DNA of 41,504 bases from Planctomycetes bacterium GWC2_45_44 (GCA_001824555.1 MHXU01000133.1:1-41504); one strand, 5' to 3'; shown: positions 21,057-30,515, numbered from the stretch's first letter. The notes: a model not told the origin generated them from the letters alone. Numbers and translations: made by a program.

Positions 21057-21779
21057 ATGGAAAACGTGTCTTCGGAACAGGAACTTTTGAATCTTCGCAG
21101 AGACGGCAAAATAACAGAAGATGAATTCAAGCAGTTACTTGATGCGTTGAGAAAATCCCCGCCGAGCAATCATCAACAACCGGCGGACACTTCCAAAAAG
21201 TTTGTGCCATTGATTATTCTGGTAATCGCTGTTGTTTCAGTGGCTATACTTTTATCGTCCTATCTGTTTATAAATAAAATCAGGCCGATTACGCAGGCAG
21301 AATTTCGCAGGGATTTTATTAAAAAGGCGAATGGTCTGAATATTGATACCGCAAATCTCAATGAAGTTAGAAAAACTTTCGGCGAGCCGATAGAATATAT
21401 CTGGGGCGATAAAATTATTGACAGAGCTAAAATCCCCACAGACCGCTATTGTATCAAATACCCTGATGACGTTCATCTCTTTATGAAAGGGGATTCTATT
21501 GTTGAGTTGAGATTTGAGTCTCCGGCGGCAGGTTATGTTTTTCAGGATAAAATTAAAGTAGGCTCTTCGCTTGAGGATGTTCTCGATGTGATAGGTCAGC
21601 CGACTGAAATAGTCGAGGGTCAGGAAATAGGATGGGCAGATGGAGTGCTTTATAAGGACGTTAAAGGCATGAAGGGTTATTGTTATTATCATCGTTCCGA
21701 CCAGCATGTGCGTTTTTTCTTTCTGAATTATAAAGTCAAGGCGATGTATATAACTCGAAGCGATTACAATGGGGGCTAA
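21057..21779 (+). CDS. Single-TM hypothetical protein with SHOCT-like N-terminus
   Basis: EQELLNLRRDGKITEDEFKQLLDALRK, then TM FVPLIILVIAVVSVAILLSSYLFI; follows the DUF2089 gene directly. Confidence 0.65.
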   Translation: MENVSSEQELLNLRRDGKITEDEFKQLLDALRKSPPSNHQQPADTSKKFVPLIILVIAVVSVAILLSSYLFINKIRPITQAEFRRDFIKKANGLNIDTANLNEVRKTFGEPIEYIWGDKIIDRAKIPTDRYCIKYPDDVHLFMKGDSIVELRFESPAAGYVFQDKIKVGSSLEDVLDVIGQPTEIVEGQEIGWADGVLYKDVKGMKGYCYYHRSDQHVRFFFLNYKVKAMYITRSDYNGG

Positions 21780-21810
21780 TGAAGAATAAAGAAGAAAAAA
21801 TAATTGATAG

Positions 21811-21894
21811 TTGTTAGTTGGCAGTCGATAGTTCTTGGAATCGCCTGCGGCGATGAGAGTTTAAACAGATTCCTCGACTGCGCTCGGAATGACG
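21811..21894 (+). repeat. 84-bp composite repeat, copy 1 (5' of PEP-CTERM gene)
   Basis: ttgttagttggcagtcgatagttcttggaatcgcctgcggcgatgagagtttaaacagattcctcgactgcgctcggaatgacg. Confidence 0.85.
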
Positions 21895-22119
21895 GCGAAC
21901 CCCCAGCCCCCGCCTTCGCGAGGGTAAACTCCGGTCTGGGGGCTAAACCAAAAACAGATTACCCCTCCATTACTGTCGGGGCTCTGATGATGAAGGGTCG
22001 GCGGGACTTATTCAGACAGGATAACTCGCCGCGATGCGCGCGTCGCAGCGGGCAGGATTGACGGGATAAAAGACACAAAGAAAATAAAAAAATTAACAAT
22101 TTTTTGAAAGGGAGAAAAA

Positions 22120-23007
22120 ATGAAAATATTGATAGCAGTAAGTGTTGTTGTGGGCATGCTGTTGGGTGTGAGTTACGCAAGAGCAGGCACTTGGACCACA
22201 TTTAACTATCCAGGGGCAACCAGCACATATATCTACGACATTGATGGGAGTAATCTTAGCGGGGTCTATATTAGCACGTCTGGCGGCATACGGAACTTTC
22301 TTTATAATAGTACAAGCTGGACAACCATCAACAAGCCAGGGGCGGTTTCGACTATAATAGACGGCATTGATGGAAGTAATCTTGCTGGGTACTACACTGA
22401 CGCTGAAAATTATTATAGCCATGGTTTTCTTTATAATGGAACAAGCTGGGCTACTCTCGATATGCCGGGGTCAAACTACACATATATACGCGGCATTGAC
22501 GGAGGCAATCTTGTTGGGAGTTACAAAGACACTTCTAATAATACCCATGGCTTTCTTTATGATGGAACAGGCTGGACTACCATCGACATGTCAGGGGCGA
22601 GCGCCACAATAGCTTATGGCATCGATGGGAGTAATCTTGTTGGGAGCTATCAAGACGCTTCTTACCATAACCATGGCTTTATATATGATGGGACAAGCTT
22701 GACTGCCCTCAACTATCCTGGGGCAAATGAAACAATAATATATGGCATCAGCGGTAACAATCTTGTTGGTTCATACACTGGCTCTGGTAAAACTCGTGGC
22801 TTTCTTTATGATGGAACAAGCTGGACTGCTCTCAACTATCCCGGGATGAGTGGTACAAAGATATGCGGCATCGATGGGAACAATCTTGTTGGATCTTACA
22901 CTGACGCTTCCGGCAGTATCCACGGTTTTCTCTACACTATCCCCGAACCGGCGACGTTTTTACTTTTAGGCTTGGGCGGATTGGTTTTGAGAAGAAAAAG
23001 AAAATAG
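22120..23007 (+). CDS. PEP-CTERM exported protein with six approximately 42-aa repeats (HAF/propeller-like)
   Basis: Signal peptide MKILIAVSVVVGMLLGVSYARA; repeats HGFLYDGTSWTTIDMPGA..TIIYGIDGSNLVGSYTDAS; C-terminus IPEPATFLLLGLGGLVLRRKRK. Confidence 0.9.
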   Translation: MKILIAVSVVVGMLLGVSYARAGTWTTFNYPGATSTYIYDIDGSNLSGVYISTSGGIRNFLYNSTSWTTINKPGAVSTIIDGIDGSNLAGYYTDAENYYSHGFLYNGTSWATLDMPGSNYTYIRGIDGGNLVGSYKDTSNNTHGFLYDGTGWTTIDMSGASATIAYGIDGSNLVGSYQDASYHNHGFIYDGTSLTALNYPGANETIIYGISGNNLVGSYTGSGKTRGFLYDGTSWTALNYPGMSGTKICGIDGNNLVGSYTDASGSIHGFLYTIPEPATFLLLGLGGLVLRRKRK

Positions 23008-23014
23008 TTGTTGG

Positions 23015-23098
23015 TTGTTAGTTGGGAGTCGATAGTTTTTGGAATTGCCTGCGGCGATGAGAGTTTAAACAGATTCCTCGGTTGCGCTCGAGATGACG
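23015..23098 (+). repeat. 84-bp composite repeat, copy 2 (3' of PEP-CTERM gene)
   Basis: ttgttagttgggagtcgatagtttttggaattgcctgcggcgatgagagtttaaacagattcctcggttgcgctcgagatgacg. Confidence 0.85.
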
Positions 23099-23255
23099 AC
23101 CCTGCCAAAGTGTTGGCAGGGCTAACCGCGAAAAGAGAATCGACAATCGAGAGTGAGTATTACGCCCTTTCAGGGCTTAGGATTTTTTCTGTTTTTTTTC
23201 CCAGGGCGTTTCCCTGGGCTGATATATTATGCCCTTTCAGGGCTGATAAACGGAA

Positions 23256-23488
23256 CTTGAAATCGCAGATTAAAAATTTGAGAAATATGGATTCCCGCCT
23301 TCCGTCTTCGCTTCGCCGTGACAGGTCGCGGGAATGACAAGAGGACGCGAGAATGACAGAATAATGAACCCCCAGTAGAATTGGGGGCTGAATAAAAACA
23401 GCGTGGGCTTCCTCCTTCGCTAAAGCTACGGAGGACAGGAAAGCCCACCCTACAAAACTGACCCTGCCATACAAGATGGCAGGGCTAA
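23256..23488 (+). repeat. 233-bp direct repeat, copy 1
   Basis: cttgaaatcgcagattaaaaatttgagaaatatggattcccgcc...ccctgccatacaagatggcagggctaa; near-identical to 23550-23782. Confidence 0.95.
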
Positions 23489-23549
23489 GCGACCGCCGAT
23501 GAGATTTTCAAATAAACGGCGTGGACAGAAAATCTGTCCACCCTACCGG

Positions 23550-23782
23550 CTTGAAATCGCAGATTAAAAATTTGAGAAATATGGATTCCCGCCTTCCGTC
23601 TTCGCTTTGTCGTGACAGGTCGCGGGAATGACAAGAGGACGCGAGAATGACAGAATAATGAACCCCCAGTAGAATTGGGGGCTGAATAAAAACAGCGTGG
23701 GCTTCCTCCTTCGCTAAAGCTACGGAGGACAGGAAAGCCCACCCTACAAAACTGACCCTGCCATACAAGATGGCAGGGCTAA
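23550..23782 (+). repeat. 233-bp direct repeat, copy 2
   Basis: Only difference I see from copy 1 is cttcgccgtg versus ctttgtcgtg (2 nt). Confidence 0.95.
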
Positions 23783-24004
23783 ACACGAAAAATGACCGCT
23801 CCATAACTGTCGCGGCTCTGATTACACCCATCGCTTCCGTCTTCGCTGCGCTACGCCGCGACAGGTTCGCTTGGGTTCTGATTTCATCTGTTCGGAAAAA
23901 ATTGCCGGTTGGGAGCGGAGAATTTTTCCATAAAGTTATCAGTGCACAGTTATCGGTTATCAGTTATTAGCTAATTTAAGAGTTATTTTGGGTGTTTGAC
24001 GGCT

Positions 24005-24021
24005 TTGGCACGGGGGTTGCT
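24005..24021 (+). promoter_or_regulatory. Sigma-54 (-24/-12) promoter of the flagellar operon
   Basis: TTGGCACGGGGGTTGCT, near-perfect match to YTGGCACGrNNNTTGCW, 36 nt upstream of the flgD ATG. Confidence 0.93.
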
Positions 24022-24056
24022 ATTCGTAAGAGGCGATTATCGAAAGGAAAGTAATT

Positions 24057-24440
24057 ATGAGTACAACAACGAGCAGTGCGACAAGCGCATCAAGTCTTCA
24101 GATGGACTATATGACTCTGCTTGTTGCGCAACTGCAAAATCAGAATCCACTTGAGCCGATGGACAACGACCAGATGGCTATGCAGCTTGCGCAGTATTCA
24201 CAGCTCCAGCAGCTTGAGGGTATGAATAACAGTTTTTCATCCGTTCTTGACGCGACACAAAAAAGTTATGCCTCTTCACTAATAGGCAAGACAGTTTCGT
24301 ATTACGCGACACAGGCTGACGGCAGTTCCGGGGCGGCTGAAGGAGTGGTTAAAGAGGTTGGCACGAATAGCGACGGCAAAGTGATTTTGAATGTAAATGA
24401 TATCGCTTTGTCGCTTGATGATATTGTAACAATCAAATAA
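24057..24440 (+). CDS. flgD: Flagellar hook capping protein
   Basis: DYMTLLVAQLQNQNPLEPMDNDQMAMQLAQYSQLQQLEGMN. Confidence 0.94.
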   Translation: MSTTTSSATSASSLQMDYMTLLVAQLQNQNPLEPMDNDQMAMQLAQYSQLQQLEGMNNSFSSVLDATQKSYASSLIGKTVSYYATQADGSSGAAEGVVKEVGTNSDGKVILNVNDIALSLDDIVTIK

Positions 24441-24469
24441 ATCTGAAAAGATATTAAAGGAGTTTAAAA

Positions 24470-26140
24470 ATGGGTGCATTAGCTGCCGGCGTATCAGGCC
24501 TCCAGGCGCATCAAAAGATGCTCGACGTTGCTGGTAATAATCTTGCGAATGTAAATACAACGGCTTATAAGTCGAGCAGAATCACGTTCTCCGAGCTGCT
24601 TAGCGAGACGGTAAAGAAGGCATCGCAGCCGACGGCCACTATGGGCGGTACGAATCCGCAGCAGCTTGGCAGCGGCGTAGGGATTTCGGGCATTTCTCCG
24701 AATATGAATCAGGGAAATATTGAAAGCACGGGCAATCCTCTCGACCTTGCGATAGAAGGCGAAGGCTATTTTGTTCTTAGCGATGGCGGCCAGGCTGTTT
24801 ATACCCGCGCAGGGGCATTCGCGGTTGACGCTAACTCGAATCTTGTGGACCCGTCAACCGGCTTTTTGGTTCAGAGAATCGGTTCTGTCGGCGAAAGCGA
24901 CGGATTTCAGATTGCGGGCGATAACAATATAAAAGTTCCTTATGATGTGGCAATGGCAGCGAAAGCGACAGAATCAGTTACGGTGTCCGGCAATTTGAGT
25001 TCGGACTCGGTGCTGGCTACTCCGAATACTAATGTGCTAATATCAAATCTTCAGTACACGACAACCGGCGGCACGGCTGCGACATCAAGCAGCACGTTAG
25101 TGAGTCTTGAACAGTGGTCCGGCACGGCTACTCCCGCAGGTACGATAACTATTTCGGGAATCGACCCCGATGGCACGGCATATACAACGGGTCTTACGCT
25201 TGCGGTTAGCAGTACTACGACGGTCGGCGACCTTGTTGACCAGATAAATACCGCGCTCGACGGCAACGCGACGGCTTCGTTGGTCAACGGTAAAATAAAA
25301 ATTACCGATGATGAAAGCGGGTACAGCAAATCAGACCTGAATTTCACATACAGCGGCACAGGAGCTCTTGAAACGCCCGGTTATTTTGAGGTTTCTACGG
25401 TCGGCGGCGAGGAAGTAAAAAGCGTGAACATAACAATGTACGATTCGCAGGGCGGTTCGCACGTTTTGGCCGGTGCGTTTGTAAGAACTGATACGGCCAA
25501 TACGTGGGATTTGGTTTTGACCAGCGTAAGCGGCAATGTGAACGGCATATCTATGGCGGACAGGAGAGTTGAGGGTATCGAGTTTGACGCTGCGGACGGT
25601 TCATATTCAGGATTGAATTCGACAATCGGCGATGATGCCGAATTTGTGGTTACATTCGCGCACGACACTGCTAATCCGCAGACGATAGACCTTTCTCTTG
25701 GCACGGCAGGGCAGCTTGACGGATTGACTCAATTCGCGGGCAACTCGACTGCTGTCGCCAGAGAGCAGGACGGTTATGAGGCAGGCAGGCTTTCGAGCGT
25801 TTCGGTCAATAACGAAGGTATTGTAATCGGCGCGTTTTCGAACGGCATAAAAAAGCAAATCGCTACTGTACAGATAGCACTTTTCCAAAACGCGGCGGGT
25901 CTTGAAAGCGCAGGCGGCGGATATTATACGCCATCGGCGAACTCCGGCGAAGCTGTCGCGACACAGGCATTGACCGGCGGCGCCGGCTCGCTGCACGGCA
26001 GTTCTCTTGAAAAATCAAACGCGGATGTCGCCAGCGAATTTGTTAATTTGATTCAGGCGCAAAATGGCTATCAGGCCAACGCCCGAACAATTACGGTCGC
26101 CAACGACATTCTTAAGGAATTAACGAATTTGATAAGATAA
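24470..26140 (+). CDS. flgE: Flagellar hook protein
   Basis: MGALAAGVSGLQAHQKMLDVAGNNLANVNTTAYKSSRITFSELL ... ASEFVNLIQAQNGYQANARTITVANDILKELTNLIR. Confidence 0.94.
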   Translation: MGALAAGVSGLQAHQKMLDVAGNNLANVNTTAYKSSRITFSELLSETVKKASQPTATMGGTNPQQLGSGVGISGISPNMNQGNIESTGNPLDLAIEGEGYFVLSDGGQAVYTRAGAFAVDANSNLVDPSTGFLVQRIGSVGESDGFQIAGDNNIKVPYDVAMAAKATESVTVSGNLSSDSVLATPNTNVLISNLQYTTTGGTAATSSSTLVSLEQWSGTATPAGTITISGIDPDGTAYTTGLTLAVSSTTTVGDLVDQINTALDGNATASLVNGKIKITDDESGYSKSDLNFTYSGTGALETPGYFEVSTVGGEEVKSVNITMYDSQGGSHVLAGAFVRTDTANTWDLVLTSVSGNVNGISMADRRVEGIEFDAADGSYSGLNSTIGDDAEFVVTFAHDTANPQTIDLSLGTAGQLDGLTQFAGNSTAVAREQDGYEAGRLSSVSVNNEGIVIGAFSNGIKKQIATVQIALFQNAAGLESAGGGYYTPSANSGEAVATQALTGGAGSLHGSSLEKSNADVASEFVNLIQAQNGYQANARTITVANDILKELTNLIR

Positions 26141-26157
26141 TTTGACAAGGATGTTTT

Positions 26158-27183
26158 GTGATAGCACAAGCAGTTTTTGAAATTAGTAAAAATGCGAGCC
26201 CGGTTGTTGCCGGGCTTTCGCGTTATATTGCGGCGTTGACGACGATGGAGCGATTCGAGGCTCTGACGAGGCTGGAATCTCTGCCGGGCAGTGAAAAGAG
26301 TTTTGTGATTTTCGGGGTTGTCACTGCGGCGGCGATGGCGGGGCTGTTTGTTCTGGCGACTGTCGCAAAGCGAAGGTATGAAATAATAGAATGGCACAGA
26401 GCGTTCGATGACCTTGCGCAAAAGATGGGGCTGACGGACAATGAGCGGAAACTGACGGAGGATATGGCGCAGGCTGTACGGCTCAAAAAGGCATCCGTTC
26501 TTCTTGCTGACAGCAGGCTTTTTGATAAAAGCGCTTCAAAAATGATTGAGCAGGTCGCGAGCGAGCAAAAAGACGATGAGCAAATCAGGTCGTTGAAGTT
26601 AGAGTTGACGTTTTTGCGGGAGAAATTAGGTTTCAGGAAACAGCTTACGCTTTCGGCGTTGTCGGCAAGGCCGATTGTCGGGCAATCTGATGAAACAAAG
26701 CCTGTCAATCGGCGGCGGTTTGTAAGGGCGGCTGTTCGCAAGCAGATATTCGCGGCGAAATTCGATTCATCGCAGGATGTGAGCGGCGGCGAGCAGCAGT
26801 TGCTGCCGGAGTTTATGCCAGCGGTTTTGACGGAAATCGGAGGGCCCGGGCTGCGGTTCGAGTCGGATGCACAGGTCAAAAGGGGGGATAGAATGCTTGT
26901 GGTTCTTGGTCTTGAGCGGAACGGCAGGCGGATTTGCGAGCATCTCGGCACGGAAATTGCACATAGTAAGAAACGGCTGATAAGAGATATTGCGGTCGTA
27001 AGGAATGTCGGCGAAAAAGCCGGTCGGCAATCTATCGCGGTTGAGCTTGTCGGATTGAGCGAAAATGAGATTGACGTGCTTGTTAAGGCTACAAACGCGG
27101 AATTGATAAGGAATGTAAAAGGCGAAAAAATATCGGCGGATTACCAAACTGTTAAAATCGCAAGTTCGTTTATAGGGTCTTAA
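26158..27183 (+). CDS. Membrane protein with probable PilZ-like domain, embedded in the flagellar operon
   Basis: N-terminal TM (FVIFGVVTAAAMAGLFVLATV), RRFVR (RxxxR-like), VLTEIGGPGLRFESDAQVKRGDRMLVVL resembling a PilZ beta-barrel. GTG start. Confidence 0.55.
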   Translation: MIAQAVFEISKNASPVVAGLSRYIAALTTMERFEALTRLESLPGSEKSFVIFGVVTAAAMAGLFVLATVAKRRYEIIEWHRAFDDLAQKMGLTDNERKLTEDMAQAVRLKKASVLLADSRLFDKSASKMIEQVASEQKDDEQIRSLKLELTFLREKLGFRKQLTLSALSARPIVGQSDETKPVNRRRFVRAAVRKQIFAAKFDSSQDVSGGEQQLLPEFMPAVLTEIGGPGLRFESDAQVKRGDRMLVVLGLERNGRRICEHLGTEIAHSKKRLIRDIAVVRNVGEKAGRQSIAVELVGLSENEIDVLVKATNAELIRNVKGEKISADYQTVKIASSFIGS

Positions 27184-27193
27184 GGATATTGAT

Positions 27194-27925
27194 GTGTCTG
27201 ATATTGCGGCGCAGGTAAGTCAAAAAATTAGCCAGTTGGCACAGGAATTTGAAGTTGTGACCAACAATATGGCCAATGTCAGCACCGTCGGCTACAAGCG
27301 GAGAATGAACGACTTCGCCAAAGTTATGGCTGATAAGCTGAATCCTCCGAGTGAAAAAGACGGCCAGCAGGAATTGCCAGTTGTTTATGATTTTACGCAG
27401 GGAACTCTCGACCAGACGGGCGGGAAATTGGATTTTGCCATCTGCGGGAACGGATTTTTTACGGTTGAAACGCCCGACGGGCCTCTCTATACACGCAACG
27501 GCCTGTTTCACCTCGACCGAGATGGTAAATTAGTCGATTCGCAGGGGCGTTTTATCGCGGGCGAGGCGGGGCCGATATCCATTCCACCCACTGTTGGGAT
27601 TATGGATGTTTCCGTCGCTCTCGACGGGACGGTCAAAGCGGGCGGGGCTATGGTGGGCAAACTTAAACTTGCGGATTTCGGCGATAATCAAAATAAACTC
27701 GTGGCTGTCGGAGCAAACTGCTTCAAAATGACCGACAGCAAAGCCAAAGTACTCGAGCCGAAAGATACAACCGTTCAGCAGGGCGCTCTTGAAGGGTCAA
27801 ACGTTCAGCTTGTCGAAGAACTTGTTGATATGATTATGGTTTCGAGGCTCTACGAATCGAATATGAAATTTATGAATGTCAAAAAAGATTCCTCGCAAAG
27901 CCTTATGAGCGTCGCGATGGCGTAA
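27194..27925 (+). CDS. flgF: Flagellar basal-body rod protein
   Basis: EVVTNNMANVSTVGYKRRMNDF; GNGFFTVETPDGPLYTRNGLFHLDRDGKLVDSQG; GALEGSNVQLVEELVDMIMVSRLYESNMK. GTG start. Confidence 0.85.
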   Translation: MSDIAAQVSQKISQLAQEFEVVTNNMANVSTVGYKRRMNDFAKVMADKLNPPSEKDGQQELPVVYDFTQGTLDQTGGKLDFAICGNGFFTVETPDGPLYTRNGLFHLDRDGKLVDSQGRFIAGEAGPISIPPTVGIMDVSVALDGTVKAGGAMVGKLKLADFGDNQNKLVAVGANCFKMTDSKAKVLEPKDTTVQQGALEGSNVQLVEELVDMIMVSRLYESNMKFMNVKKDSSQSLMSVAMA

Positions 27926-28001
27926 GAAAATAAAAAATTAAAAATAAAAGATAAAAAATGCGGAGTCCGCTAAAAGCGGACAACTGATTTAGGAGATAAA
28001 A

Positions 28002-28787
28002 ATGCTTAGAGCTTTTTCGACAGCGGCAACGGGAATGGCGGCGCAGCAAATGATGGTTGATGTTACCGCCAACAACCTTGCCAATATAAATACCAACGGT
28101 TTTAAGAGAAGTCAGATAGATTTTCAGGATTTGCTCTATGTAAAGATGACGCAAAGCGGAAATGAAGTTGCTTCTGGCATAACTGCGCCGGGCGGTATTG
28201 AAATCGGCAGCGGCGTAAGAGCGGCTTCGACGGCAAAGGTTTTCAGCGCGGGCGAACTTACCAATACAGGAAGAAATTTAGACATCGCCATCAGCGGCGA
28301 TGGATTTTTGCAGGTATCAATGCCGGACGGCACTACGAAATATACCAGAGACGGCGCTTTGAGAACGGACGCGACCGGCAAATTGGTAACGACGACAGGC
28401 TACGCGATTAGTCCTGCGATTACAGTGCCGACGGATTCGATAGCCGTCGATGTCGAAAAAGACGGCAGCGTAAATGTAACGAGCAGCTCCGGAACGCAGT
28501 CGGTTGTCGGAACTATTCAGCTTGCGAGATTTCCCAATCCATCTGGACTGTCGAGCGACGGCGGCAACCTTCTTTCTGAAACAGAGGCCAGCGGCACGGC
28601 AACTACCGGCACGGCAGGTGCAAACGGCTTCGGCGATATTCAAAGCGGATTTCTCGAGAAGTCAAACGTTCAAATGGTAACGGAATTGGTCAACCTTATT
28701 ACCGCTCAACGAGCGTATGAGGTGAACTCACGAGCGATTAAGGCTGGCGACGATATGCTTCAGAAGTCAATAGAAATAGCGAGATAA
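28002..28787 (+). CDS. flgG: Flagellar basal-body rod protein
   Basis: MLRAFSTAATGMAAQQMMVDVTANNLANINTNGFKRSQIDFQDLLY ... GFLEKSNVQMVTELVNLITAQRAYEVNSRAIKAGDDMLQ. Confidence 0.95.
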   Translation: MLRAFSTAATGMAAQQMMVDVTANNLANINTNGFKRSQIDFQDLLYVKMTQSGNEVASGITAPGGIEIGSGVRAASTAKVFSAGELTNTGRNLDIAISGDGFLQVSMPDGTTKYTRDGALRTDATGKLVTTTGYAISPAITVPTDSIAVDVEKDGSVNVTSSSGTQSVVGTIQLARFPNPSGLSSDGGNLLSETEASGTATTGTAGANGFGDIQSGFLEKSNVQMVTELVNLITAQRAYEVNSRAIKAGDDMLQKSIEIAR

Positions 28788-28800
28788 GCAAAAAAATGAT

Positions 28801-29835
28801 ATGAAAAAGACACGGATTAACACTGGTTTTTTTAGACACGGATTAACACGGATTAACACGGTTAAAAATGTTACTTCTCTGTGTCCTCTGTGTTCTCTGT
28901 GGCTAATAGTTTTTATGGCGGGGACGGCGTTGGCTGTTGACGGTGGTTTGCAGGTTTATTTGCCGAGAGATGTAAAGATAGACAGCCCGACACCGACGCT
29001 GGGGCAGATTGCAATTTTAAGCGGCGATGAGGCAATGGTGCAGGCGGCATCTTCAATCGCAATGGGGCAGCTTGCTCTTGTAAATCAGAGATTGATAATA
29101 GACAGGCCTACGATTTTGAGCCGGCTCGCCTCCAGCGGGGTATCGGCATCGAGAGTGAAATTCGCAGGCGCTGAAAAAGTCGCGGTAAGTCTGAAAAATA
29201 CAATTATCAGTTCCGAAAAAATTATTCAGACGGCGACGGATTGTATGAAGGCTGCGGCGGGGGAGAATAAAATTTCCAAATGGACGCTCACGAGGCCTCC
29301 ACAGGATTTGCTGCTTGGCGAATTGAAAGCTAATATAACTCTAAAGGCATCGCAGAGTTTGGTGCAGCCGAATGTCGTAAGGGTTCTTGTCGAAGTATTT
29401 GCTGATGACAAATTGGCGGGAAAACAGTTTGTTGATTTTCGCGTTAAGTATTCGGCAAGTAGGATTGTCGCGGCGGCGGATATCGCCAGAGATTCGATTA
29501 TAACGCGGGAGAATACCACGGTGCAGAACGTCGAGGCGGATTCGCGGCAGATTGGCGAACAGACGGCATTTTTTGGAATGACGGCAAGGGGAGATATAAA
29601 ACAGGGGACGGCGATTGCTGATAATATGCTTTATAATCCAAAGCCGCAAACAGTTGTCAAACGCAATCAGAATGTCGTTATAAAAATAGAATCTTCGGCA
29701 GTTATGATAACCGCCACAGGCAAGGCAATGGATGACGGTATGGCGGGGGAAATCATCAAGGTTCAAAATAACGATTCAAAAAGAATAATAATGGCAAAGG
29801 TGAACGCGGACGGCTCGGTCGAGCCGGTGTTTTAA
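28801..29835 (+). CDS. flgA: Flagella basal body P-ring formation protein
   Basis: SAF-like C-terminus (SRIVAAADIARDSIITRENTTVQNVEAD... ARGDIKQGTAIADNML... VVIKIESSAVMITATGKAMDDGMAGEIIKVQNNDSKRII); followed by flgH, flgI. Confidence 0.88.
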   Translation: MKKTRINTGFFRHGLTRINTVKNVTSLCPLCSLWLIVFMAGTALAVDGGLQVYLPRDVKIDSPTPTLGQIAILSGDEAMVQAASSIAMGQLALVNQRLIIDRPTILSRLASSGVSASRVKFAGAEKVAVSLKNTIISSEKIIQTATDCMKAAAGENKISKWTLTRPPQDLLLGELKANITLKASQSLVQPNVVRVLVEVFADDKLAGKQFVDFRVKYSASRIVAAADIARDSIITRENTTVQNVEADSRQIGEQTAFFGMTARGDIKQGTAIADNMLYNPKPQTVVKRNQNVVIKIESSAVMITATGKAMDDGMAGEIIKVQNNDSKRIIMAKVNADGSVEPVF

Positions 29836-29858
29836 TAATGAATAATGAATAGTGAATA

Positions 29859-30500
29859 GTGAATAATTTTGGAACTTTTAATATGAAAATGAAGATAATT
29901 ATGATAGCTGTTTTACTTGCGGTTGGGGCGCAGGTGTATGCGGGTTCTATATGGGCCAAGAGAAATACAGAATTGCGTCATCCTTATACCGATGAGGTTG
30001 CCAGGAAGGTCGGCGATATACTGACGATAACGATAGCGGAAACGGCAAGTATAGAAAACAAGGTTGAAAACAAATTAAAAAACACAAACAGCAGCGGTAT
30101 CGAGTTTAACGGCGACCTGGGAATAACGACGGACAATCACAATCTTTTGCCGCGTATGCCCGGAGTTAATCTTTCGACATCTTCAAACAGGCAGATGGAT
30201 GGCTCGGCGGATTTTAAGGATAATCGAAAGTTCACGGATGAAATCGCCGTTGTGGTGGAAGACGTGATGCCGAACGGGAATTTAGTTGTTGTCGGCAGCA
30301 GGTTTAGAGAAGTTGCCGGCGATATTCAGGAAATACGCGTGAACGGCATAATAAGGCCGACCGATATTTCGTTTGAAAATAAAATAAGCAGTCAGAAAGT
30401 AGCTAACTTCCAGATGGTGTTCACGAATAAGGGGCCAAGCGAAACCTATAATAAGCCCGGCTGGCTAAGCAACGTTTTCAATGTAGTCTGGCCGTTTTAA
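29859..30500 (+). CDS. flgH: Flagellar L-ring protein
   Basis: ARKVGDILTITIAETASIENKVENKLKN ... VEDVMPNGNLVVVGSRFREVAGDIQEIRVNGIIRPTDIS. Start codon uncertain (ATG at 29883 is an alternative). Confidence 0.93.
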   Translation: MNNFGTFNMKMKIIMIAVLLAVGAQVYAGSIWAKRNTELRHPYTDEVARKVGDILTITIAETASIENKVENKLKNTNSSGIEFNGDLGITTDNHNLLPRMPGVNLSTSSNRQMDGSADFKDNRKFTDEIAVVVEDVMPNGNLVVVGSRFREVAGDIQEIRVNGIIRPTDISFENKISSQKVANFQMVFTNKGPSETYNKPGWLSNVFNVVWPF

Positions 30501-30515
30501 AAAACGCGGTGAAAC

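Noticed and set aside
22200-22960. Tandem 126-bp DNA periodicity
   Set aside because: Explained by the six approximately 42-aa protein repeats of the PEP-CTERM gene.
23256-23782. Possible CRISPR array
   Set aside because: Only two 233-bp copies with one 61-bp interval; no short regular repeat-spacer pattern and no cas genes.
23160-23831. ORFs such as MGFPVLRSFSEGGSPRCFYSAPNSTGG... appearing twice
   Set aside because: They are translations of the duplicated hairpin-rich 233-bp repeat, on the minus strand and in more than one frame; no ribosome site or family resemblance.
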